Source: Lichenibacterium dinghuense (GTDB lineage: Bacteria > Pseudomonadota > Alphaproteobacteria > Rhizobiales > Beijerinckiaceae). Taken from it: a DNA stretch of 64,000 bases. Under the pieces are notes generated by a model that ran no database searches, was not told the DNA's origin, and saw only the letters and a program-made list of their open reading frames with translations. This document shows positions 49,052-57,977 of this stretch, piece after piece; within the stretch, counting starts at the first letter, position 1; each line of letters starts with the position of its first letter. Location of the stretch: assembly GCF_021730615.1 (NCBI RefSeq), contig NZ_JAJLMN010000001.1, positions 3,979,501 through 4,043,500 on the forward strand. Direction: 5' to 3'. The position numbers were made by a program, and so were the translations under genes.

Positions 49052-50164
49052 TCACTGCACCGCGGCGCTGAGCACCCCTGTGGACCGCAGGTGCTCCTCG
49101 CGGATCTTCGCTCCCGCGTCGTCGTAGACAAAGGGCAGGAAGGCGTAGCGCCGTCCGTAGGTGACCTCGCTGACGGCATGGAGGATGGCGGCCGGGAACA
49201 CGACGGCCCAGCCCGGGGGCGCCTTGATGCCGCGCGGGTTGTATTCGGGGAAACTCACCTCGCCCCCGTCGAACTCGCCGTTCAGGTTGATCGAGACCGC
49301 GAAGCGCCGGTGTGCTGTGGCCCCGGGGCCGTTGTCGCGGTGCGGGCGGAAGTGCCCGCCGTCCTCGGCCGCGTAGCAGCCCACGATGTAGCGCTCCATG
49401 CGGGTGATCTTCATGAAAAACAGCTTTTCGATCTCCGGCAGGACGCGCCGCTGGAAGATCGATTGGATCTCCGTCTTGAGCGGCCCGTCGTCCAGTGTGT
49501 GGTCCTTGCGGCGCTTGAAGGCGGCGTCGATCACGTGCGTGCCCTGCCGGTACACACCGGACTCGTCACCTCCATGCGCGTCGTAGAGGCCGATGAGGCG
49601 CCGCCGCAGCCCTTCGTCGAACACGTTCGGCAGCACCAGCACGGGGGCGGGCCGCTCGAAGTCGGTGAACCGGTAGGGGTGGGGCAGTCCGCGCAGGTAG
49701 GCGAAGACGGCGTCGTGGTCGGCGGGCTCCGCCGTCAGCGGGAACACCTTGAGGACGTGCAGCGACGGGTCGACGACGATCCATTGCGGGCGGAAGCGCA
49801 GGGGCTCGCCCCGCGGCTCGTCGGGCGCCGCGCCGCAGGCCCGGCTCGCGGAAAGGTCGAAGTCCCACAACACGTAGGTTTGCGGCGGGTCCTCGACGAC
49901 CCGCCGTCCTTCGCGGTCGCTCGGGTCGATGCTGACGCCGAAGAAGCAGGCCCGGTCGAGGTCGAAGGCCGAGCGATGCCGGGCGACCGCCTCCATGGCG
50001 CTCCGGCCGCGCGGGTCGGCGGTCGAACCGAAGAAGCAGAGGACGAGGTAGCGCCCGGCGAACTTGTCGATGCCGACCAGCGCGTTCTCGCCATGGGCCT
50101 GCTTCACCCAGGGGCAGGGATCGCCGGCACCGAGGGAGCGGAACGGGGCGGGAACTTGTGACAT
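49052..50164 (-). CDS. Cys-less peroxiredoxin-like domain fused to a prolyl-4-hydroxylase-type 2OG-Fe(II) oxygenase
   Basis: The roughly 370-residue protein has an N-terminal AhpC/TSA-like fold (about 5-160; DKFAGRYLVLCFFGSTADPR) in which the usual peroxidatic Cys position is Ser/Thr. The C-terminal oxygenase domain (about 175-365) has iron ligands H275 and D277 (HFRPHRDN), distal H329 in PAAILHAVSEV, and a basic residue near 338 for 2-oxoglutarate. P4H-type enzymes hydroxylate prolines or sugars. ATG 50164 fits the domain start; ATG 50233 is the alternative. A related domain pair occurs in the broken gene at 59.7-63.7 kb. Confidence 0.82.
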   Translation of the reverse strand: MSQVPAPFRSLGAGDPCPWVKQAHGENALVGIDKFAGRYLVLCFFGSTADPRGRSAMEAVARHRSAFDLDRACFFGVSIDPSDREGRRVVEDPPQTYVLWDFDLSASRACGAAPDEPRGEPLRFRPQWIVVDPSLHVLKVFPLTAEPADHDAVFAYLRGLPHPYRFTDFERPAPVLVLPNVFDEGLRRRLIGLYDAHGGDESGVYRQGTHVIDAAFKRRKDHTLDDGPLKTEIQSIFQRRVLPEIEKLFFMKITRMERYIVGCYAAEDGGHFRPHRDNGPGATAHRRFAVSINLNGEFDGGEVSFPEYNPRGIKAPPGWAVVFPAAILHAVSEVTYGRRYAFLPFVYDDAGAKIREEHLRSTGVLSAAVQ

Positions 50165-50346
50165 GCCGAAAAGATCCGGAGCTGTGATCCGTGCCGAGCG
50201 ATGCCCCCGGCCCGAACCTGAGTCAACGCTCATTCGCCCCGCCAGCGCTCAGCCTTGATAGCCGAGGCCGAAGTGTGTAGGCGCATGCCAGCCTCGCGCG
50301 GCCGCGGGGTCAACCCGGCGATGCGCCCGGCCGCGCCCGCGAGATC

Positions 50347-51585
50347 ATGTCCAAACTCACCTATCTGTTCGTTCATCAGAACATGCCGGCGCAGTTTCTC
50401 CACCTGTGCCGCCACCTCCGCGCGCGCGGCCATCAGGTGGTCTACGTCACCAAGAACAAGAAGAACCAGCTCAGCGGCGTCGGCAAGGTCGTCTACGAGA
50501 CGACGCGGCCCCCGAAGCCCGACACCCACGTCTATATGAAGAGCCTGGAGGACGGCGTCCTCCACGGGCAGGCTGTCTACCGCACGCTCGACGCCCTCAA
50601 GGGCAAGGGCCTCAAGCCCGACATCGTCATCGGCCACGCGGGCTGGGGCGAGACGCTCTTCGTCAAGGACGTCTTCCCGAACGTGCCGCTGCTCAACTAC
50701 TTCGAGTTCTACTACAACGCGCGCGGGCAGGACGTCGGCTTCGACACCGGCACCCCCGTGGACGTCAACACCGCCCTGGCGCTGCGCGTCAAGAACGCCG
50801 TCGCGCTTATGTCCAACGCGAGCTGCGATTGGGGGCTGACGCCGACGCAGTGGCAGTTCTCGACACATCCGCCGGGCTTTCAGACCAAGATGTCGGTGAT
50901 CCACGAGGGCATCGACACGGACGCCATCAAGCCGGACCCGAAGGCTACCTTCCGCACCGAGAGCGGCAAGGTGCTGCGCGCCGGCGACAAGGTGGTGACC
51001 TACGTGGCCCGCAACCTCGAGCCCTACCGCGGCTTCCCGACCTTCATGCGCGCCATCCCCGAAATCCAGCGCCGGCACCCCGACGCCGAGATCCTCATCG
51101 TTGGCATGGATGGGGTCAGCTACGGCACGCAGCTGCCCGAGGGCGACAGCTACAAGAAGCGCATGCTGGAGGAGGTGTCCTTCGACGCGAGCCGCGTGCA
51201 CTTCACCGGCTACCTGCATGGCGACGACTTCCGCCGCATCATGCACGTGTCGGCGGCGCACATCTATCTCACCTATCCCTTCGTTCTGTCCTGGTCGCTG
51301 ATGGAGGCGATGGCGAGCGGCTGCCTCATCGTCGGCTCGCGCACCGCTCCCCTGGAGGAGGTGATCGTCGACGGCGAGAACGGCGTGCTGGTCGACTTCT
51401 TCGATCCGCTCGCCCTGGCCGAGCGCGTGTCGGACGTGCTGGCAAATCCCAAGCGCTTCGCGCCGATGCGCGTCGCCGCGCGCGAAACGATCGTGGCCAA
51501 CTACGACCTGCGCTCGGTCTGCCTGCCGCGCCAGCTCGCCCTCGTCGACAACCTCATGCGGTCGAAGACGGGGCGGGGCTTCTGA
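50347..51585 (+). CDS. GT4-family glycosyltransferase
   Basis: The 412-residue protein has the GT-B layout: an acceptor domain starting YLFVHQNMPAQFLHLCRHL, with PDIVIGHAGWGETLFVKDVF, and a donor domain with VVTYVARNLEPYRGFPTFMR and WSLMEAMASGCLIVGSRTAP, the last carrying the EA...G nucleotide-sugar signature in modified form. It is one base from the next gene (51587), so the two are co-translated. It probably adds a sugar to a surface glycan. Confidence 0.9.
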   Translation: MSKLTYLFVHQNMPAQFLHLCRHLRARGHQVVYVTKNKKNQLSGVGKVVYETTRPPKPDTHVYMKSLEDGVLHGQAVYRTLDALKGKGLKPDIVIGHAGWGETLFVKDVFPNVPLLNYFEFYYNARGQDVGFDTGTPVDVNTALALRVKNAVALMSNASCDWGLTPTQWQFSTHPPGFQTKMSVIHEGIDTDAIKPDPKATFRTESGKVLRAGDKVVTYVARNLEPYRGFPTFMRAIPEIQRRHPDAEILIVGMDGVSYGTQLPEGDSYKKRMLEEVSFDASRVHFTGYLHGDDFRRIMHVSAAHIYLTYPFVLSWSLMEAMASGCLIVGSRTAPLEEVIVDGENGVLVDFFDPLALAERVSDVLANPKRFAPMRVAARETIVANYDLRSVCLPRQLALVDNLMRSKTGRGF

Positions 51586-51586
51586 C

Positions 51587-52519
51587 ATGGCGAGGAAGCG
51601 CATCCGCTACATCCTGCGCTCCTTCCCCAAACCCTTCGGCGGCCCGCTGCAGATCCGGCTGCACGTCCGCGCCCTGACGGAGGCGGGCTACGACGCCGCC
51701 ATCGTGACCAACAGCACGGACGACGACCGCTTCTACGATGTCGCCGCGCCGAGCGTCCTGAATCGCGACTACGCGATCTCGGCCGACGACGTTTGCGTCA
51801 TCCCCGAGGGCTGGCGCGACCACTTCCTCCGCTTCCGGGACGAGCCGGCGCGCAAGGTCTGCTTCTGCCAAAACCAGTTCTACCTGTTCCGCACCTTCCG
51901 GGACGACGAGGACTTCGCGAGCTTTGGGGTCGACACGGTCATGTGCTGCAGCCGGCAGGTCGCCAACCACGTCGAGCGCCACCACGGCGTCAAGGACGTG
52001 GCGGTGGTGCCCTGCGGGATCGAGGTGCCGCCTGAAGCCCCGGCCCGGAAGGCCCTCGCCATCAGCTTCATGCCCCGCAAGGCCGGGCTCGACGCCGGCT
52101 TCGTCCGCGACCTGTTCCGGCGGCGCAACCCCAACATGGTCCGCGTGCCCTGGGTGCAGATCGACGGGCGGCCCCACGCCGACGCCATGGCGCTGATGGG
52201 GCGCACCGCCATCTTCCTGTCGCTGTCGCACCGCGAGGGTTTCGGCCTGCCCCCGCTCGAAGCCATGGCGCGGCGCACGCTGCCGGTGGGGTTCCACGGG
52301 CAGGGGGGCCTCGAATATGCCACGCCGCGCAACGGCACCTGGATCGCCGAGGGCGACCTTCCGGGCTGCGCCGACGCCCTCGCGGATGCCGTGCGCCTCG
52401 TCCACGCGGGCGCCCGCGAGGTGGCCGACAAGCTCGACGAGGGGCGCGCCACCGCGGCGCGCTACCGCATGGACGCGATGCGCGAGCGGCTCCTCGCCTT
52501 CTGGTCCGAGCGGGTGTGA
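51587..52519 (+). CDS. Glycosyltransferase (GT-B/GT4-like)
   Basis: The 310-residue protein has RSFPKPFGGPLQIRLHVRAL at the N-terminus and a C-terminal donor domain with TAIFLSLSHREGFGLPPLEA, the E-x7-E motif of GT4 proteins (E in HREGF and in LEAMA), and YATPRNGTWIAEGDL. It is shorter than most GT4 enzymes. It starts one base after the preceding gene stop and is followed nine bases later by the next gene, so it is inside an operon from 50347. Confidence 0.85.
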   Translation: MARKRIRYILRSFPKPFGGPLQIRLHVRALTEAGYDAAIVTNSTDDDRFYDVAAPSVLNRDYAISADDVCVIPEGWRDHFLRFRDEPARKVCFCQNQFYLFRTFRDDEDFASFGVDTVMCCSRQVANHVERHHGVKDVAVVPCGIEVPPEAPARKALAISFMPRKAGLDAGFVRDLFRRRNPNMVRVPWVQIDGRPHADAMALMGRTAIFLSLSHREGFGLPPLEAMARRTLPVGFHGQGGLEYATPRNGTWIAEGDLPGCADALADAVRLVHAGAREVADKLDEGRATAARYRMDAMRERLLAFWSERV

Positions 52520-52528
52520 GGGCGCGTC

Positions 52529-53419
52529 GTGAGGGTGCTGGTCTGCGTCGCCCATTACGTTCCCCGGTCGGGGCCCCGCCACCGCATCGAGGGCTCCAGC
52601 CAGGAGAGCCCTGACGCCCGCGCCGTCACCGTGACCTTCTGCCTCCGGCAATGGTCCAGCCTGGTGGCCCGCCGCCACTTCCTGCTCGGCACCGATTTCG
52701 ACCTCGACCCGGAGATGGCGGGACTCGTCGAGCCGGTCGAGAACGCCGTCTCGGGGTCGGTCTACGTCTGCGTCAACGGCGACAACCACCTCCTGGACCA
52801 GTTGTCCTCCGTCAAGGTGCACACCGTCCGGCAACCGGTCGGCAACCCCCGGCATCTGCCCTACGTGTGCCGGCAGATCTTCGTGCGGTTCCTGGGCGAC
52901 TACGACCTCTTCGTCTACGCGGAGGACGACACCGTCCCCCTGGACCCCGGCTTCTTCGCCAGATACGCGGCCTTCGACCGCGAGTTCGGCCCCGCCTTCG
53001 TCCTGCTGCCGAACCGCTACGAGCTTTTCTCGGCCGGCGCGCACAAGGTCTACCTCGAATTCCCGTCCCCGAACGGCTACCGCGTCGCCTCGCCCGAACC
53101 GGGTCCCGCGATCCTGACGATGCGGGACGGGACCGAGCTCGAGCGTACGAACAGCCCCTATGCGGGCTGCTTCGCGGTCACGCGGGAGCAGCTCCGCGCC
53201 TGGGCCGCCATGCCCTTCTTCGACGCCCCCACGGCCGAGTTCGACGCCAACGTGCTCGAACAGGCCATGATCCCGATGTTCGGGCGGCGGCCGGTCTACC
53301 GGCCGTCCCGCCGCAACGTGAGCGCGCTCGAAGTCCAGCACGTGTCGGGGCGCAACAGCCACGCATCCACCCCCGGCAACCGCCTGATCGGGCACCTGAA
53401 CGGCACGATGCCGGATTGA
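52529..53419 (+). CDS. Unfamiliar glycosyltransferase-like protein, first of a tandem pair
   Basis: The 296-residue protein starts (GTG) MRVLVCVAHYVPRSGPRHRI and has a central acidic stretch in DLFVYAEDDTVPLDPGFF that looks like a GT-A DXD metal/nucleotide site. Other conserved features shared with the next gene are LPNRYELFSAG, YRVASPEPGP and GRRPVYRPSRRN. It has no membrane segment. The pairing with glycosyltransferase genes suggests a sugar transferase, but I cannot name a family. Confidence 0.7.
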   Translation: MRVLVCVAHYVPRSGPRHRIEGSSQESPDARAVTVTFCLRQWSSLVARRHFLLGTDFDLDPEMAGLVEPVENAVSGSVYVCVNGDNHLLDQLSSVKVHTVRQPVGNPRHLPYVCRQIFVRFLGDYDLFVYAEDDTVPLDPGFFARYAAFDREFGPAFVLLPNRYELFSAGAHKVYLEFPSPNGYRVASPEPGPAILTMRDGTELERTNSPYAGCFAVTREQLRAWAAMPFFDAPTAEFDANVLEQAMIPMFGRRPVYRPSRRNVSALEVQHVSGRNSHASTPGNRLIGHLNGTMPD

Positions 53420-53476
53420 CAGACGATGGCCCGGTCACCGCTCCGCCGGGCGATCGAACGGATGTGAGGAAATGCC

Positions 53477-54364
53477 ATGAGGGTCCTGCTCTGCATCGCC
53501 CATTATTTTCCGGTCTCGGGCGAGCGCCACGCGATCGAGGGGTCCAGCCAGGACGGCCTGGAGAAGCGGAAGGAGATCGTCGTCTCCTGCATCCGGCAAT
53601 GGTCGAGCCTCCTGGCCGAACACGAGTTCCTGCTCGGCTCCGAGGGCGACCTCAGCGAGGGCGTCAACAACGTCGTGGTGAAGCGCCCGGCCGAGATCCA
53701 CGGCGACGTCTTCCTCTGCACGAACCAGGACAACCACGTCTTCCACGGCGAGCGCGTCGTCAACTTCAAGAGCGCGCAGGAGCGGTTGGGGCACGCCCGC
53801 CACCTCCCCTACCTGTGCCGCCGCGTCTTCATGGAATATCGGGACCGGTACGACCTCTTCGTCTATGCGGAGGACGACACCGTCGCCCTCGATCCCGAGT
53901 TCTTCCGCAAGATCCTGGATTTCTACGCCGAGTTCGGCGACCGCTACCTCCTGCTCCCCAATCGCTACGAGCTGTTCTCGGGCCGGTCCTTCAAGGTCTA
54001 CCTGGAGAACGACTCGCCGGAAGGCTACCGCGTCGCCTCGCCCGAGCCCGGCCCCGACCGCCTGACGACGCGCCGCGGGGCCGAGCTCGCCCGGACGGAC
54101 AGCCCCTACGTCGGATTCTACGCGGTGACGCGGGCGCAGCTCCGCGACTGGTCCGCCATGCCGGCGTTCAGGGTGCCCACGACCGATTTCAACGCCAACG
54201 ACCTCGAACAGGCCATGGTGCCGATGCTGGGCCGGCGGCCGATCTACCGGCCGTCGCGGCGCAACATGGCCCACCTCGAAGTCCACCACGTCCCCAACCG
54301 TGCCTGCCACGCCCGCGTGCCGCGCACCCGGCTCATCGCCTCGATCGAAGGGCGGGATGCCTGA
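53477..54364 (+). CDS. Unfamiliar glycosyltransferase-like protein, second of a tandem pair
   Basis: This 295-residue protein is a clear paralogue of the gene just upstream: MRVLLCIAHYFPVSGERHAI, RQWSSLLAEHEFLLGSEGDL, DLFVYAEDDTVALDPEFF, LPNRYELFSGRSFKVYLEND and GRRPIYRPSRRN all match in order. The region about 60-100 differs most and may set acceptor choice. The 57-base gap between the copies has AGGAAATGCC before the ATG. Duplication and divergence imply two similar linkages. Confidence 0.7.
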   Translation: MRVLLCIAHYFPVSGERHAIEGSSQDGLEKRKEIVVSCIRQWSSLLAEHEFLLGSEGDLSEGVNNVVVKRPAEIHGDVFLCTNQDNHVFHGERVVNFKSAQERLGHARHLPYLCRRVFMEYRDRYDLFVYAEDDTVALDPEFFRKILDFYAEFGDRYLLLPNRYELFSGRSFKVYLENDSPEGYRVASPEPGPDRLTTRRGAELARTDSPYVGFYAVTRAQLRDWSAMPAFRVPTTDFNANDLEQAMVPMLGRRPIYRPSRRNMAHLEVHHVPNRACHARVPRTRLIASIEGRDA

Positions 54365-54388
54365 GGCATCGACGAAGGCGCCCCGCCC

Positions 54389-55189
54389 TTACGCCTTCGG
54401 TTTCAGGTGCAGCCACACCTCGTTCATCCGACCTTCCCAGGTCACCAGCCAGCGCGTGAAGGAAGGCGACTGCGCCAGCATCGGCTCGTCGACCTCTTTC
54501 ACCTTCTGCCGGTAGATCGTCACGTCGTGCGTGGCCGCGAAATGCGGGATGATCGCCTCCTCCGTGGTGGTCGCTCCGTGTTTGTGCGCCTCCACGATCA
54601 TCTCGGCCCGCGCGAGCCTCTCGGCCGGCAGCGCGCACAGGAGGTCGATTTCCCCGCCGTCGATGTCGACCACGAACAGCGTTTCGCCGTCGGCGAGCCC
54701 GGCCATCTCCTCAGGCGTGCAGAACTCCCGCTGCTCAACGCGGTCGGCCACGCCGTTGAGCTCGGCCGCCTGTCGGCACCGCCTCTGCGCGGCTTCCGAC
54801 GTGTCGTAGGCCAGCGTGCGGATGTGCGGGTGAGCGAAGGGGCAGCCCACGGCGTAATAGCCCTCGGCGCTGCCGACATCGACGACGCGCCGGAAACGTC
54901 CGAGGTCGGCGAAGAGGTGCGCGATCTCCGATTCGTAGGTGCCCAGGATCTTCGGCGTCAGCACGGAGCCGAGCTGCACGGGGATCAGCCGCATCCCGGC
55001 GAAGGGACCCTTTCGCACCGTGGGCCCGAGGCGCACCGCCATCGTGTGCGCGAGGCATTCGAGCTGGAACCACCGCGACAGCGAGGCCACCGTCTGCATC
55101 TCGCGTGACCCGAAGTCCGGCTTCGACACGAGGTCTCGGATCATGCCTCCTAACTCCTCCGCGCGCTCGCGCTCGCTCCACCCCGGCAT
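54389..55189 (-). CDS. SAM-dependent methyltransferase (FkbM-like)
   Basis: The 266-residue protein has a Rossmann methyltransferase core with motif I VVDVGSAEGYYAVG, motif II-like IRTLAYDTSEAAQRR and LFVVDIDGGEIDLLCA, which occurs in FkbM-type sugar O-methyltransferases. An N-terminal helical part of about 90 residues precedes it. It lies on the opposite strand to the glycosyltransferases on both sides, converging with the tandem pair by 24 bases. It probably methylates a sugar or a lipid-linked glycan. Confidence 0.78.
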   Translation of the reverse strand: MPGWSERERAEELGGMIRDLVSKPDFGSREMQTVASLSRWFQLECLAHTMAVRLGPTVRKGPFAGMRLIPVQLGSVLTPKILGTYESEIAHLFADLGRFRRVVDVGSAEGYYAVGCPFAHPHIRTLAYDTSEAAQRRCRQAAELNGVADRVEQREFCTPEEMAGLADGETLFVVDIDGGEIDLLCALPAERLARAEMIVEAHKHGATTTEEAIIPHFAATHDVTIYRQKVKEVDEPMLAQSPSFTRWLVTWEGRMNEVWLHLKPKA

Positions 55190-55277
55190 CCCGATCCTTT
55201 CCTCACTCGCGGGGCCAGCTTAAGGGTGCGCGCCGACCGGGGCCAGGGGGCGCGGTGCGGGACGGGGAGCGGACGGC

Positions 55278-56048
55278 ATGAAGTTGCTCATTGCGACGCC
55301 GGCCTACGGGCGGCAGGTCACGGTCGATTACCTGCTCAGCGTCCGCGACCTCGAAGCCTCGTTCCGCCGCGAGAACATCGCCAGCGACGTCGCCTTCACG
55401 CTCGGCGCTTCCCTGCCGCGCAGTCGCAACGCCCTGGCGAGCCGCGTGCTGCACGACGCCAGCTACACGCACCTCCTGTTCGTCGACAGCGACATGAGCT
55501 TCCGCCCGCAGGCGGTGGCCAAGCTGGTGCGCTCCGGCGAGCCCTTCTGCGGCTGCATTTGCCCCGCCCGCCAGCTCGACTACGGGCAGATCCAGGCCGC
55601 GGCGCGGCGCATCGCCGACCCCGTCACGGCACGCAACGTCGGGCAAACCTACGTCTGCCTCGACAACGTGATGACGGTCGATGGCCCAAACGGCCGCGTT
55701 CCGGTCGAGCGGGGCGACCTCGTCCGCGTCGACCGCATCGGCTTCGGCGTCACCTTGATCCACCGCTCCGTGCTGGTCGCCCTGCGCGACGCCTTCCCGG
55801 AGTTGCTGATGCGCGGCGGCGCGGACCGCAACTACGTCGCGATGGGGGCTCCCTACGACATCCTCCAGGTCTTCGAGTCCGCGGCGGACCGGGAGGGCCG
55901 CTTCATGGGCGAGGACCTGTCCTTCTCCCTGCGCTGGACGCAAGGCTGCGGCGGCGAGATCTGGGCCTGCGTGAACGAGGAGATCGGCCACGTCGGGGAG
56001 GCGCGGTTCGTCGGCCGGGCGGCGGACCGGCTGCGCGATGCGGGATGA
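55278..56048 (+). CDS. GT-A-type glycosyltransferase-like protein
   Basis: The 256-residue protein starts MKLLIATPAYGRQVTVDYLL and has LLFVDSDMSFRPQAVAKLV, with DSD as the metal-binding DXD. The later motif GEDLSFSLRWTQGCGGEIW resembles the ED acceptor-side motif of GT2-like enzymes (GxxEDxxxxxR). Proteins of this size are also found in phage and in S-layer or flagellin glycosylation loci. It is directly upstream of the RTX gene, separated by a long leader. Confidence 0.8.
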   Translation: MKLLIATPAYGRQVTVDYLLSVRDLEASFRRENIASDVAFTLGASLPRSRNALASRVLHDASYTHLLFVDSDMSFRPQAVAKLVRSGEPFCGCICPARQLDYGQIQAAARRIADPVTARNVGQTYVCLDNVMTVDGPNGRVPVERGDLVRVDRIGFGVTLIHRSVLVALRDAFPELLMRGGADRNYVAMGAPYDILQVFESAADREGRFMGEDLSFSLRWTQGCGGEIWACVNEEIGHVGEARFVGRAADRLRDAG

Positions 56049-56309
56049 GCGGCCCTAACATTGACGTGTTTCGGAATCGTTAGGCGCCCCGACTTTTGCA
56101 AATGTTGAGTTGCGGCTGTTGCGCCTCCACCACATCAACCGAGACATGCGCGTGCAGTCCTCAAGAGCCTTGCGAAATCGTTGGGCGTCCGGTACGAGCA
56201 ACTAGCGATCTTCCGACGCCGACCTCATCCCTCCATGTGGTCGCTCGCTGATGCCGTGCGACGAGCGGTTGCGCGCAGGTTTTTCGGTTCAAACCTTTGA
56301 GGCTTGGAT
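56049..56309 (+). promoter_or_regulatory. Long leader of the RTX gene with a 17-base direct repeat
   Basis: The 261 bases ahead of the RTX gene contain no gene. GGAATCGTTAGGCGCCC (56073-56089) and GAAATCGTTGGGCGTCC (56174-56190) match at 14 of 17 positions, 101 bases apart. GAGG is seven bases before the ATG. A long untranslated leader is common for abundant S-layer mRNAs. No clear -35/-10 pair could be fixed. Confidence 0.4.
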
Positions 56310-57884
56310 ATGGCACAGTTCGTGGGTACTTCGGCCGGTGACGCGTTCACCGGTGGCACGTCTAACGACCTCATTCTCGGCCTGCAGGGTGCTGACACCC
56401 TGATCGGTGGTGGTGGCAATGACACCATCTACGGTGGCCAGGGTGATGACTCGATCACCTACGGTCTCGGCGGCGGCAACTCCGGTTCGGTCCTCGTGTT
56501 CGGCAACGAGGGCGCGGACACGATCGTCAGCGCCGGCAGCTCGGGCCGCAACACCATCACCGGCGGCAACGACTCGGCCGACGGCGCCGATCTGATCGAT
56601 GCGCGTCTCGACACCGGCGCCGACCTGATCCTCGGCAACGGTGGCATGGACACCATCTTCCTTGGGACTGTTCCCCAGGGTGGTCTGTTCACCTTCGCCA
56701 ACAGCGTTGTCGGTGGCTACGGGACCGACCTCATCACCGCGAACGGTGGCTCGAGCCTGATCCTCGGCAACCAGGGCAACGACTCGATCGTCCTTTCGGG
56801 TGGTGCCAACACCGTTTACGGCGGCCAGGACAACGACCTGATCAACGACTCGGTCGCCGGCAACGATATGATCTTCGGCAATCAAGGTGCCGACTCGATC
56901 AGCGTCGCAGGCGGCAACAACACGGTCGTCGGCGGTGATGACTCGACCGATGGCGCGGACCTGATCCAGATCGGTGCTGGCGCGGGCACCGACTTTGTGC
57001 TGGGTAACGGCGGTAACGATACCCTTGACGCTTCGGCTCAGGTCACGGCCAACACAAACTACACCGACACCTTGGTCGGCGGCTTCGGCGATGACTCGAT
57101 CCTCGCCGGCAATGGTACCAACGACTTCATCTTTGGTAACCAGGGCAACGATACGATCCAGCTCGGCGTCAACCAGGGCGTTGACACGGTCTACGGTGGC
57201 ACGGGTGATGACGTGATCACCAATCGTGGCAACGGCGGCAAGGCCATCGTCTACGGCAGCGAGGGCAACGATATCGTCAACCTCGTCGCAGATACCTCGG
57301 CCGTGACGATCTACGGCGGCGTGGACTCGGTCGGTTCGGGCGACGGCATCAACAGCCTGGTCGGCGGCACCGTCAACGACTTCATCTTCGGTGGGTCGGG
57401 CGCTGACACGATCATCGGCGGCACGGGCGCCGACACGATGCGTGGCGGTGCTGGCGCGGATGTCTTCCGATCGTTCGGCGGCACCACTGGTACGACATCT
57501 GACTCCTATACTGGGACCGGCACGACCATCGTCACCGACTCGATCACCGATCTTAACACCACTCAGGGCGACAAGCTCAGCATCCGCGCAGGTACGGCGG
57601 CTGCTCAAGGCGCCAACGTCACGATCACCACGGTCGGGGCGGGCGTAATCAACGAAGACAATGCCAACGTTAACTCGCTTCAGGCTGCCGCCAACGCGGC
57701 TGTCATGGGTGTCGAGTCTCAGCAGAATACCATGACCAACACGGCTGCGGTGTTCAGCTATCAGAACAACACCTACGTGGTGGCGGACATCGACGGCACC
57801 GCGGGCTTCGCGGGCGACGGCGGCGACTACCTCGTGAAGGTCACTGGCTTTACGGGTACGATCGACAAGACGACCTTCGTCTAA
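56310..57884 (+). CDS. RTX calcium-binding secreted protein (S-layer/hemolysin-type repeat protein)
   Basis: The 524-residue protein has no signal peptide and is almost wholly glycine/aspartate repeats: GGGGNDTIYGGQGDDS, FGNEGADTIV, LGNQGNDSIVL, GGTGADTMRGGAGADVF and others, from about residue 15 to 395. These are GGxGxDxUx calcium-binding beta-rolls. The C-terminal 120 residues (ending GFTGTIDKTTFV) are the likely type I secretion signal. No ABC exporter genes are in the window. ATG 56310 is chosen by GAGG spacing. The codon use is less GC-biased than in neighbours, as in highly expressed genes, and a strong terminator follows. It is a good candidate for an S-layer or matrix protein. Confidence 0.85.
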   Translation: MAQFVGTSAGDAFTGGTSNDLILGLQGADTLIGGGGNDTIYGGQGDDSITYGLGGGNSGSVLVFGNEGADTIVSAGSSGRNTITGGNDSADGADLIDARLDTGADLILGNGGMDTIFLGTVPQGGLFTFANSVVGGYGTDLITANGGSSLILGNQGNDSIVLSGGANTVYGGQDNDLINDSVAGNDMIFGNQGADSISVAGGNNTVVGGDDSTDGADLIQIGAGAGTDFVLGNGGNDTLDASAQVTANTNYTDTLVGGFGDDSILAGNGTNDFIFGNQGNDTIQLGVNQGVDTVYGGTGDDVITNRGNGGKAIVYGSEGNDIVNLVADTSAVTIYGGVDSVGSGDGINSLVGGTVNDFIFGGSGADTIIGGTGADTMRGGAGADVFRSFGGTTGTTSDSYTGTGTTIVTDSITDLNTTQGDKLSIRAGTAAAQGANVTITTVGAGVINEDNANVNSLQAAANAAVMGVESQQNTMTNTAAVFSYQNNTYVVADIDGTAGFAGDGGDYLVKVTGFTGTIDKTTFV

Positions 57885-57938
57885 GACATCGACGACGGCG
57901 GGGGTGCTCCAGGCAGTCCCCGTGTAGGTCAGAAGGGA

Positions 57939-57966
57939 GAGGGGGCGGCTTGCCGCCCCCTCTTTT
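57939..57966 (+). terminator. Rho-independent terminator of the RTX gene
   Basis: A perfect inverted repeat GAGGGGGCGG - CTTG - CCGCCCCCTC is followed by TTTT, 55 bases after the RTX stop. The 10-bp GC-rich stem and tetraloop are textbook. It lies only 12 bases before the next gene's ATG, so it may also insulate or attenuate that gene. Confidence 0.92.
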
Positions 57967-57977
57967 CACGTTCAGGG

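Noticed and set aside
52651-54459. 602-codon plus-strand frame across the tandem pair
   Set aside because: Out-of-frame reading of two real genes, Arg/Pro-rich, spanning their gap.
56310-57884. DNA-level repeats in the RTX gene as a CRISPR or satellite array
   Set aside because: The periodicity is codon-based (GGxGxD repeats) and imperfect at the DNA level; no spacers.
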